From positions 1 to 35,115 of the forward strand of contig JAFWES010000079.1 in NCBI GenBank assembly GCA_017512805.1: a stretch of DNA of 35,115 nt, written 5' to 3'. This document shows positions 9,319 to 16,010 of this stretch, piece by piece. The position numbers and the translations under genes are program-made. Position 1 is the first letter of the stretch, and each line of letters starts with the position of its first letter. The notes under the pieces are model-generated. The model made no database searches. It saw only the letters and a list, made by a program, of their open reading frames with translations, and was not told where the DNA came from. This DNA is from Clostridia bacterium (GTDB lineage Bacteria > Bacillota > Clostridia > Christensenellales > Aristaeellaceae).

Positions 9319-10410
9319 ATGAAACGAATCGCGTGCTTGCTGTTGGTGCTTTGCATGGCGGCGGGGACGGCCCTGGCGGATACCATTTCCTTCAGCGGGA
9401 AGGTGGAGGCCAGGACGACCAAGGAGATTTACGCGCCGGTGGGCGGCGTGGCGGAGGAAGTGCCGGTGAAGGCGGGGGAGACCGTCACCGCGGATACGGT
9501 GATCGCCCGGATCCGGACAACGAAGGTATACGCGACGGAGAACGGGACCATCACGGCGGTCTACGGGCAGCCGGGGGACGACGCCGAGACCGTGGCGGCT
9601 GATTACGGCGCGGTGATGTACATGGAAGGGGAAGCCCTGTTCACCATTTCCGCCAGCACGAAGAAGGCCTATGAGGCGAAGGAGAATTACATCGTCCATT
9701 CCGGGGAGACGGTGTACATCGCCAGCCGGAACCATAATATGAACCGGGGGCCGGCGACCGTCACGGCGGTGACGGAGGACGGATTCACCGTGCGGGTGAC
9801 CGAAGGGGAATACTACGTGGGGGACAGCTTCGATATCTTCCGGAGCAGCGAATATACCAACGCGTCCCGGATCGGGCGGGGAACCCTCGCCCGGGTGACG
9901 CCCACGGCCATCACGGGAACCGGCAGCATCGTGCGCTACGCCGTGCGGGCCGGGGAGAAGGTGAAGCGGGGGCAGCTGCTGTTTGAAACCGTGGAGGGAG
10001 GCTTTGACGGGCTGGAGATGACCGGGACGGAGATCCTGGCGGGAGTGGACGGCACGGTCGCCAGCCTGAACGTGGAACAGGGCGGCAGCGTGACCAAGGA
10101 CAGCGTGGCGGCGGTGATCTATCCCCGGGACGCGGTCTGGGTGGCGGCGGAAGTGGCCGAGACGGATCTGAACGACCTGCAGGTCGGGCAGAAGGTGAAG
10201 GTGGAGCTGGACTGGAACCAGGATCAGGGGATCAGCTATGAGGGACAGGTGGAGATGATTTCCCATCTGGGGACGGTGGGGGAAGAGAGCACCACCTTCC
10301 CGGTCTATATCTCCTTCCAGCCGGACGAGAATACCCGCTTCGGAATGACGGCGCTGGTGTCCACGCTGGAGGAAGAAGGGAAGACGGCCTCAAGCGGCAC
10401 TGGGGAGTGA
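9319..10410 (+). CDS. Second HlyD-type adaptor, secreted
   Basis: The protein has 363 residues. The ATG at 9319 is chosen over the one at 9298 because GGAGG lies 8 bases upstream of it and the resulting N-terminus is a clean signal peptide (MKRIACLLLVLCMAAGTALA). There is no downstream membrane helix. Two barrel-sandwich halves are visible: GGVAEEVPVKAGETVTADTV near residue 35-50, and GTVASLNVEQGGSVTKDSV near residue 245-265, with an inserted beta domain between them. The AEVAETDLNDLQVGQKVKV segment is typical of the adaptor barrel. It lies 67 bases after the permease gene and is likely part of the same export operon, which would then have two adaptors of different architecture. Confidence 0.8.
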   Translation: MKRIACLLLVLCMAAGTALADTISFSGKVEARTTKEIYAPVGGVAEEVPVKAGETVTADTVIARIRTTKVYATENGTITAVYGQPGDDAETVAADYGAVMYMEGEALFTISASTKKAYEAKENYIVHSGETVYIASRNHNMNRGPATVTAVTEDGFTVRVTEGEYYVGDSFDIFRSSEYTNASRIGRGTLARVTPTAITGTGSIVRYAVRAGEKVKRGQLLFETVEGGFDGLEMTGTEILAGVDGTVASLNVEQGGSVTKDSVAAVIYPRDAVWVAAEVAETDLNDLQVGQKVKVELDWNQDQGISYEGQVEMISHLGTVGEESTTFPVYISFQPDENTRFGMTALVSTLEEEGKTASSGTGE

Positions 10411-10415
10411 TCTCT

Positions 10416-10480
10416 GGCGAGACTCAAGGCCCCCGGAACCGAAATACCCCTGCGCAAGGCTGTTCAGATGAGCCGTAACT
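10416..10480 (+). repeat. Partial copy (right end) of the dispersed inverted-repeat element
   Basis: Eighteen bases, GGCGAGACTCAAGGCCCC at 10416-10433, are identical to 24946-24963 of the full element. Similarity continues through GAAATACC to about 10480 (GTAACT), with decay. The copy begins 6 bases after the adaptor stop codon. Confidence 0.65.
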
Positions 10481-10506
10481 GGGAGATTGATTTCCGGCGC
10501 ACAGCG

Positions 10507-10535
10507 TTGACAAAGACTCCGGAGACGGGTATAAT
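10507..10535 (+). promoter_or_regulatory. Consensus sigma-A promoter of the phosphofructokinase gene
   Basis: TTGACA at 10507-10512 and TATAAT at 10530-10535 are separated by 17 bases: both boxes and the spacer are perfect consensus. It predicts a start near 10542 and a leader of about 80 bases, and strong constitutive expression, as expected for a glycolytic gene. Confidence 0.92.
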
Positions 10536-10622
10536 CCTTTCCGATGCGATTTCAGGGCTTTGCGGGCGATGAACGCGGCTCGGGGGAGCCCAGGACGGAA
10601 AGGAAAGAGAGAGGAAACAGTC

Positions 10623-11888
10623 ATGAAAGGGAACGTGTTAGTCGGTCAGTCCGGCGGCCCCACGGCCGTCATCAATTCCAGCCTTGCCGGCGTCTTCAAG
10701 ACGGCGATGGAGCGGGGATACTCCAAGGTGTACGGTATGCGGTACGGCATCCAGGGTTTCATGGATGAGCAGTATATCGACATGTCCGACCATATCAAGA
10801 ACGAGCTGGATCTGGAGCTGCTCAAGCGGACGCCTTCCGCCTTCCTGGGGACCTGCCGGTACAAGCTGCCGGAGATCCATGAGGACAAGGCCGTGTACGA
10901 ACGGATTTTTGAGCTGCTGGACAAGCTCGATATCGAAGTGTTCATCTACATCGGCGGCAACGATTCCATGGACACCATCCGCAAGCTGTTCGACTACTCT
11001 CTGCTGACCGGAGCGAAGCAGAAGTTCGTCGGCTGCCCGAAGACCATTGATAACGACCTGGCGATTACCGACCATACCCCCGGCTTCGGCAGCGCGGCCA
11101 AGTACATCGCCACCTCCACCAAGGAAGTGATCTGCGACGCGCTGGGCTTCTCCTATAAGAAGAAGAACGTGAATATCATCGAGATCATGGGCAGGAACGC
11201 GGGCTGGCTGACCGGCGCCGCCGCCCTGTCCCGCAGCGAAGACTGCGAAGGCCCCGACCTGATCTATCTGCCCGAAGTGCCCTTCAGCATTGAGGATTTC
11301 ACCGCCAAGGTCGGCAAGCTCCTGGAGAAGAAGGACGTGGTCGTGGCCGTGGTGTCCGAAGGCATCAAGACCGCGGAAGGCAAGTATGTCTGCGAATACG
11401 CCAGCGAAAGCACCACCACCGACGCTTTCGGCCACATTCAGATGACCGGGACCGCCGCCTATCTGGCCCATGTGGTGCATGAGCAGCTGGGCTGCAAGAC
11501 CCGGGCGGTGGAACTGTCCACCCTGCAGCGGGCGGCGGCGCATCTGGCCAGCAAGATCGACGTGGATGAAGCCTTCAACGTGGGCGGCGCCACCGTCAAG
11601 GCGGCCGATGAAGGCTGCAGCGGCGTCATGGTCGTGATCGACCGGGTGTCCGACGATCCGTATCAGAGCGCCACGGGCGTGTATGATGTGCACCGTATCG
11701 CCAACGGCGAGAAGGTGGTTCCGCGGAAGTGGATCAACAAGGACGGGGACTATGTGACCGAAGAGTTCCTGGACTATGTGCGGCCGCTGATTCAGGGGCA
11801 TTACGCGCCGATGATGGTCGAGGGGATTCCGCGCCATCTGAACATGAATCTGAAGAACTACGACTGGGCGCACACCGCCAAGCGCTGA
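10623..11888 (+). CDS. pfp: PPi-type 6-phosphofructokinase
   Basis: The protein has 421 residues and starts at an ATG 9 bases after AGAGAGG. It phosphorylates fructose 6-phosphate to the 1,6-bisphosphate in cytoplasmic glycolysis. Seen directly: the N-terminal GQSGGPTAVINSS loop; GGNDS at residues 111-115, where ATP enzymes have GGDGS and typical PPi enzymes GGDDS; PKTIDND at 139-145, in which Lys140 marks PPi-dependent enzymes (ATP enzymes have Gly); and MGRNAGWLTG. The Asp at 114 and Lys140 argue for pyrophosphate as phosphoryl donor, making the step reversible. Asn at 113, where the Mg-binding Asp is usual, is atypical. The gene is monocistronic, between a consensus promoter and a bidirectional terminator. 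Confidence 0.93.
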   Translation: MKGNVLVGQSGGPTAVINSSLAGVFKTAMERGYSKVYGMRYGIQGFMDEQYIDMSDHIKNELDLELLKRTPSAFLGTCRYKLPEIHEDKAVYERIFELLDKLDIEVFIYIGGNDSMDTIRKLFDYSLLTGAKQKFVGCPKTIDNDLAITDHTPGFGSAAKYIATSTKEVICDALGFSYKKKNVNIIEIMGRNAGWLTGAAALSRSEDCEGPDLIYLPEVPFSIEDFTAKVGKLLEKKDVVVAVVSEGIKTAEGKYVCEYASESTTTDAFGHIQMTGTAAYLAHVVHEQLGCKTRAVELSTLQRAAAHLASKIDVDEAFNVGGATVKAADEGCSGVMVVIDRVSDDPYQSATGVYDVHRIANGEKVVPRKWINKDGDYVTEEFLDYVRPLIQGHYAPMMVEGIPRHLNMNLKNYDWAHTAKR

Positions 11889-11910
11889 TTTTCATTGCAT
11901 AGAGAATAAC

Positions 11911-11940
11911 AACCCCCCTCCCGATTCGGGAGGGGGGTTT
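11911..11940. terminator. Bidirectional terminator between pfp and the hydrogenase gene
   Basis: AACCCCCCTCCCGA and TCGGGAGGGGGGTT form a near-perfect 14-bp palindrome between convergent genes. The plus side is followed by a short TTTG and the minus side by TTGTTATT, so both directions have only modest T-runs. Confidence 0.8.
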
Positions 11941-12010
11941 GTAACAGGTTGACCGGCTTAATGTTTTACGCTATCATGAATGGATCCCTGTTGATCGGGA
12001 AGGGACTATT

Positions 12011-13495
12011 TTAGTCCGTGGTGTCCATATGCCCGTCCCGGTACATGGAGAAGCGGTCCATGGGGTAGTTTTTCAGGTTGTCCAGGATCCGGCGGCCATC
12101 GGCCTTGGCCAGCAGCCCGGTTCTGGCCTGCATGACCAGGTTTTCCGCCTGGTGCCTGGAGGGGCCGCCGATACATCCGCCGGGGCACATCATGCCCTCC
12201 ACAAAGTCCGCGTCCAGCCTGCCGGCTTTCAGCAGCTGCAGGGCCTTTTTGCATTCCGCGCCGCCGGCACAGGTCTGCAGCTTGATCTCGGACACGTCCT
12301 CGCCCATCTCCTGCATCACTTCCAGCACCGCCGCGGCCACGCCGCCGGACCCGGCAAAGCGCTTTCCGAAGAGGGAGGCCTCCTGATAATCCTCTTCCAC
12401 CGGCTCCACCGCGATGCCCCGGGAATCCAGCATGGCCACGATTTCACCGTAGGTCAGCGCGTAGTCCGGCCGATCGGCGATAAACTCATTGAGCGTTTCG
12501 CCTTTCTTGGCGATGCAGGGCCCGATAAAAACGGTGACACAGTCCGGATCGAGGGCCTTCAGGTACCGGGAGACCGCGACCATGGGGGAGACGGTATCCG
12601 ATTTGCAGGTATCGTACAGCGTGGGGAAATGATGCCGGATCATGGAAATGAAAGCCGGGCAGCAGGAGGTCGTCATCTTGCGGCCTTCCTTCCGGGCCTC
12701 GATCCATTCCTTCGCTTCGGAGGCGGCGGTCATATCGCCGCCCAGGCCGACCTCCACCATATCGGCGAAGCCCAGCTTTTTCAGGGCGGCTTTGACGGAC
12801 GCCATCCCCACATCCTTGCCGAACTGGCCCTCGGTCGCGGGGGCGCACATGGCGATCACACGTTTTCCGGCCTTGATGGCCCGGATCACATCCACGGCGA
12901 AGATCTTGGTGCCGATGGCGCCGAAGGGGCAGGCGTGGATGCAGTGCCCGCAGTGGACGCACTTTCCCTCATCGATGATGCAAAGGCCGTATTCATCATA
13001 GGAGATGGCGCCGGCGGGACAGGCCGCCTTGCAGGGGCGCTCCAGATGGAGAATCGCGCCGTAGGGGCAGGCTTTCGCGCACAGGCCGCAGGATTTGCAC
13101 TTGTTGGGATCGATCTTCATGCGGTTTTCCCCGGGGGAAATGGCGCCGAAGCGGCAGGAGTTCAGGCAGGCCTTTCCCAGGCAGAAACGGCAGATATCGG
13201 TGACGGAATAATCCTGAATCGGACAGTCGTCGCAGGCGGCGGGAATGACCGCCACCACGTTCTTCGTCTCCTTATCCACGTCCGGCGCCAGGCCGCAGGC
13301 CAGGCGGATGCGGCCGCGAACGATTTCCCGTTCCTTGTAGACGCAGCAGCGGTATTGGGGCTTGGGGCCGGGGCTGACCCGAATGACGATCTTTTCCTTG
13401 TTGTCCTCCGTCAGCTGATCCTCCCAGGCCAGGCGGCATACATCCCGCAGGATGGCATGCTTCAGTTCCACAATGCTTTTATCGTTCGTGACCAT
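12011..13495 (-). CDS. [FeFe] hydrogenase, group-B-like, with N-terminal ferredoxin domains
   Basis: The protein has 494 residues. The ATG at 13495 follows AAAGGA at a normal distance; the frame extends upstream without a ribosome binding site. Many Cys near residues 90-205 form ferredoxin-like Fe-S sites (CKSCGLCAKACP, CVHCGHCIHACP). The H-cluster motifs are complete: TSCCPAF with Cys278 and Cys279, GPCIAKKGE with Cys327, and EGMMCPGGCIGG with Cys437 and Cys441. The proton-transfer Cys278 is present, so it should be catalytically competent, presumably oxidising ferredoxin to make H2 in the cytoplasm. The length and the GPCIAKK form of the second motif suit the monomeric group B family of clostridia. 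It is transcribed divergently from the gene run at 13813-18431. Confidence 0.9.
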   Translation of the reverse strand: MVTNDKSIVELKHAILRDVCRLAWEDQLTEDNKEKIVIRVSPGPKPQYRCCVYKEREIVRGRIRLACGLAPDVDKETKNVVAVIPAACDDCPIQDYSVTDICRFCLGKACLNSCRFGAISPGENRMKIDPNKCKSCGLCAKACPYGAILHLERPCKAACPAGAISYDEYGLCIIDEGKCVHCGHCIHACPFGAIGTKIFAVDVIRAIKAGKRVIAMCAPATEGQFGKDVGMASVKAALKKLGFADMVEVGLGGDMTAASEAKEWIEARKEGRKMTTSCCPAFISMIRHHFPTLYDTCKSDTVSPMVAVSRYLKALDPDCVTVFIGPCIAKKGETLNEFIADRPDYALTYGEIVAMLDSRGIAVEPVEEDYQEASLFGKRFAGSGGVAAAVLEVMQEMGEDVSEIKLQTCAGGAECKKALQLLKAGRLDADFVEGMMCPGGCIGGPSRHQAENLVMQARTGLLAKADGRRILDNLKNYPMDRFSMYRDGHMDTTD

Positions 13496-13549
13496 AATGC
13501 TGTTTCCTTTCCGTACGCTTGTTTGACGCGGGGATTCCCACTGAGACGG

Positions 13550-13579
13550 ATTATACCATAATCCGCCTGCGGCCCGCAA
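13550..13579 (-). promoter_or_regulatory. Promoter of the [FeFe] hydrogenase gene
   Basis: On the minus strand TTGCGG (13579-13574) and a perfect TATAAT (13555-13550) are 18 bases apart. The start would be near 13543, giving a leader of about 48 bases. Confidence 0.65.
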
Positions 13580-13640
13580 CAATCAAAAAGGCGGGCGAAC
13601 CGTCCGACCATGTCGGAAAAACGGGCGCCCGATTCGAAAG

Positions 13641-13669
13641 TTGCGCTTCCCGCCGCAATGTGGTATGAT
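13641..13669 (+). promoter_or_regulatory. Candidate promoter of the dCMP deaminase gene run
   Basis: TTGCGC at 13641-13646 and TATGAT at 13664-13669 are 17 bases apart. The -10 box overlaps the start of the first 25-bp tandem repeat, so a repeat-binding protein would directly affect polymerase access. Confidence 0.5.
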
Positions 13670-13763
13670 ATCCACCGGAATACATAGGTATGATATCCGC
13701 CGGAATACATAGGTGTGATATCCACCGGAATACACAGATGATCCCCACCGGAATACACAGGGA
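13666..13763. repeat. Four tandem 25-bp repeats in the divergent intergenic region
   Basis: Units start at 13666, 13691, 13716 and 13739; the third is 23 bases, the others 25. The core is TGATATCCACCGGAATACAYAGG, with one or two changes per unit. The first unit junction recreates a TATGAT box. The core half-sites TATCC and GAATA form an imperfect palindrome around ACCG, as an operator might. There are no spacers, so this is not CRISPR. Confidence 0.85.
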
Positions 13764-13812
13764 CGAACCGACATGCGGAGGAGCGGCCTCCGACAAAGGG
13801 AGGGCAAAGCCG

Positions 13813-14271
13813 ATGGATAAATGGGACCGGCGGTTCATGAAGATGACCTACACCATCGCGGAATGGAGCAGCTGCTTCCGGAAGGGGCGGAGCATCGGGT
13901 GCGTCATCGTGCGGGACAAGCGGATCATGACCACGGGATACAACGGGGCGCCGGCGGGGATCAGGACCTGCCGGGAAAAGGGAGAATGCCTGCGGGATAA
14001 GCTGGGGATCGCCAGCGGGACCCGGATGGAGACCTGTTACGCGGTGCACGCGGAGCAGAACGCCATCGTGCAGGCCGCGAAGCTGGGGGTGTCCATCGAC
14101 GGGGCGACCCTGTACTGCACCCATCAGCCCTGCAGCATGTGCTGCAAGATGATTATCAACAGCGGGATCCGGCGGGTGGTGTACCGGGAGGGGTATCCCG
14201 ATCCCTTCACGCTGGAGCTCTTTGACGAGGCGGGCGTGGCGCTGGAAAAGTTCGAAGAGGAGCTGGAGTAG
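13813..14271 (+). CDS. dCMP/cytidylate deaminase family protein (ComEB-like)
   Basis: The protein has 152 residues and starts at an ATG 9 bases after AAGGGAGGG. Zinc-site motifs are intact: HAEQNAI (His ligand plus catalytic Glu) and PCSMCC (two Cys ligands). GYNGAPAGIRTC and the conserved length fit deoxycytidylate deaminases, which convert dCMP to dUMP for thymidylate synthesis. In other Bacillota this enzyme is called ComEB, but the ComEA and ComEC competence genes are not nearby. It leads the plus-strand run and lies 37 bases before the next gene, so co-transcription is likely, although its own role is probably housekeeping. Confidence 0.93.
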   Translation: MDKWDRRFMKMTYTIAEWSSCFRKGRSIGCVIVRDKRIMTTGYNGAPAGIRTCREKGECLRDKLGIASGTRMETCYAVHAEQNAIVQAAKLGVSIDGATLYCTHQPCSMCCKMIINSGIRRVVYREGYPDPFTLELFDEAGVALEKFEEELE

Positions 14272-14308
14272 CGCGCCGGGACGGCCCGACGGAAAGGAGA
14301 CGCGACGC

Positions 14309-15082
14309 ATGAAGTATCATATCGACACGATCCCGATCTGGGACGCGGCGAAACTGGACGGGGAATGCCTGATGTGCGCCCTGGAGCGGCGGACGGAGCT
14401 GGGGGAGGCGGAGCGGTATCTGGGGGCTTCGGTGATGGAGCCGGATACGCGGATCCAGGTGAACAAAAGGGGCTTTTGCCGGAAGCATCACGGGATGCTG
14501 TTCGGGATGAGCAACCGACTGGGGCACGCGCTGATGCTGGAAAGCCACATGATCGAGAACCGGGAGCGGCTGGCGAAGAGCTGGCAGGCGCTGGAAAAGG
14601 CCGGGGAGCAGCTGGAGGCGGCCGGCCTGGGAGACAAGCTGAACGGGAAGGTCAAGGGGCTGAAGGACAGCGTGAAGAAGGAAGCCGCCGCCATCAGGGA
14701 GATGGCGGGGACCTGCGTCATGTGCGATACGATTCAGGACAATATGACCCGGTACATGCACACCTTCTTTCACCTGTACAGGAGCGATACGGAGTTCAGG
14801 ACGAAGTTCAGCGCGGGAAAAGGGCTGTGCATCCCCCATACGGGGCAGCTGCTGGAGACGGCGGCGGAGGAGCTGAGCGGAAAGGAGCTGGGGGCTTTCG
14901 TCCGGGCGCTGGCCGCCAGCGAAAAGGAGAATCTGGACCGGATTCAGGAGGATATTTCCTGGTTTATCAAGAAATTTGATTACCGGTACGAGAAGGAAGA
15001 CTGGAAGAACAGCCGGGACGCGGTGGAGCGGACGGTGAACAAGACCAGAGGCTGGTGCGTGGGGAAGGAGCCGAACGAATGA
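14309..15082 (+). CDS. DUF6062-like protein with two Cys/His metal-site units
   Basis: The protein has 257 residues and starts at an ATG 8 bases after GGAAAGGAGA. From memory it fits the clostridial DUF6062 family (start MKYHIDTIPIWDA, then SVMEPDTR). It holds two similar metal-site units: Cys20-x2-Cys23 with Cys57-x2-His60, and Cys136-x2-Cys139 with Cys174-x2-His177. The gap between the pairs is 33 residues in the first unit and 34 in the second, which suggests an internal duplication and zinc knuckles or treble clefs. A helical, charged region lies between the units. No signal peptide or membrane helix is visible. It overlaps the following DRTGG gene by four bases (ATGA), tying it to the putative sensing module. 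Its function is unknown. Confidence 0.75.
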   Translation: MKYHIDTIPIWDAAKLDGECLMCALERRTELGEAERYLGASVMEPDTRIQVNKRGFCRKHHGMLFGMSNRLGHALMLESHMIENRERLAKSWQALEKAGEQLEAAGLGDKLNGKVKGLKDSVKKEAAAIREMAGTCVMCDTIQDNMTRYMHTFFHLYRSDTEFRTKFSAGKGLCIPHTGQLLETAAEELSGKELGAFVRALAASEKENLDRIQEDISWFIKKFDYRYEKEDWKNSRDAVERTVNKTRGWCVGKEPNE

Positions 15083-15447
15083 CGATCGGGGATGTCAAGG
15101 AGATTCTGGAAGCCGATGTCCTCCTGGGGGAGGACAGAATGGACGAAGAGGTGGATACGGCCTGCGGGTCGGATCTGATGAGCGACGTACTGGCCTTTGT
15201 GAAGGAAAAGGCCGTGCTGATCACGGGGCTGATCAATCCCCACGTGGTCCGCACCAGCGAGATGCTGGACATCTCCTGCATCGTGTTTTCCCGGGGGAAG
15301 CTGCCGGGTCCCCAGATTCTGGAAGAGGCGGAGGAATGCGGCATGACGGTGCTGGCCACGAACATGACCACCTATACCGCCTGCGGGGAGCTCTATACGC
15401 ACGGGCTGCCGGGGAGCAAACGGCGGGCCGCGCCGGAAGGAGCGTGA
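15079..15447 (+). CDS. DRTGG-domain protein 1
   Basis: The protein has 122 residues; its ATG overlaps the upstream stop in ATGA, with AAGGAG 8 bases before. The sequence begins MTIGDVKEILEADVLLGEDR and contains the alternating hydrophobic strands and the Cys-containing turns (DISCIVFSRGK, EECGMTVLATN) of the DRTGG fold (PF07085), known from the linker region of some phosphotransacetylases and CBS proteins and thought to bind small ligands. It has no catalytic motif. Five bases separate it from the HATPase gene. A second DRTGG gene follows the hydrogenase-like gene, so the module contains a pair. Confidence 0.78.
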   Translation: MTIGDVKEILEADVLLGEDRMDEEVDTACGSDLMSDVLAFVKEKAVLITGLINPHVVRTSEMLDISCIVFSRGKLPGPQILEEAEECGMTVLATNMTTYTACGELYTHGLPGSKRRAAPEGA

Positions 15448-15452
15448 CGGCC

Positions 15453-15887
15453 ATGGCGGTTCTGATGGAAAAGAAATTTCCCGTGGAAGCAGGGGCGTAT
15501 GAGACGGCGGGAGAGGTCAGCACCACCATCAAGCGGACGCTCAAGCAGCTGGGGGTCAGCGCGGAGGTGCTGCGCCACGTCAGCGTCGCCTGCTACGAGG
15601 TGGAGCTGAACCTGGTGATTCATTCCGACGGCGGGGCGCTGACCCTGCAGGTGGAGCCGGACAAGGTGACGCTGATTTCCCAGGACGTGGGGCCGGGGAT
15701 CCCGGATATCGGGAAGGCCATGACGGAGGGGTTCTCCACCGCCAACGAGGAAGCCCGGACGCTGGGATTCGGGGCCGGCATGGGCCTGCCCAACATGAAA
15801 CGGAACGCGACGGAGTTCGATATTCAGAGCGAGGTGGGGGTGGGGACCACCATCACCATGAGCTTCGCCCTGGACATGAAGGGATAA
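15453..15887 (+). CDS. HATPase_c kinase-like protein (anti-sigma factor type)
   Basis: The protein has 144 residues. The ATG at 15453 lies 10 bases after GGAAGGAG; a second ATG at 15465 is possible. It is a stand-alone GHKL ATPase domain: N box CYEVELNLVIHS with the Glu and Asn, G1 box DVGPGIPD, and G2 box GFGAGMGLPNMK. There is no phospho-acceptor His domain or sensor domain. In RsbW and SpoIIAB such domains are Ser kinases acting on a partner protein. Here no sigma factor or STAS partner is adjacent; the neighbours are DRTGG proteins and a hydrogenase-like protein, so it may transmit a hydrogen or redox signal. The partner is not known. Confidence 0.85.
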   Translation: MAVLMEKKFPVEAGAYETAGEVSTTIKRTLKQLGVSAEVLRHVSVACYEVELNLVIHSDGGALTLQVEPDKVTLISQDVGPGIPDIGKAMTEGFSTANEEARTLGFGAGMGLPNMKRNATEFDIQSEVGVGTTITMSFALDMKG

Positions 15888-16010
15888 AGCCTGTTCCGCC
15901 CGGGGCGGCGCGGGGGAGCCTTTTTCCCGGCGAAGGGCGGACGGTTCACCGGCGGAACGGCCGGGCGGCCGGACCGATGCGAACCGGGGTTCACGGAGGA
16001 GGGACGGAAG

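Noticed and set aside
12029-13561. 510-residue plus-strand open frame
   Set aside because: It is antisense to the [FeFe] hydrogenase gene, whose Fe-S and H-cluster motifs are complete; the plus-strand frame has no domain.
13666-13763. Possible CRISPR array
   Set aside because: The 25-bp units are directly adjacent with no spacers, and no cas gene is present.
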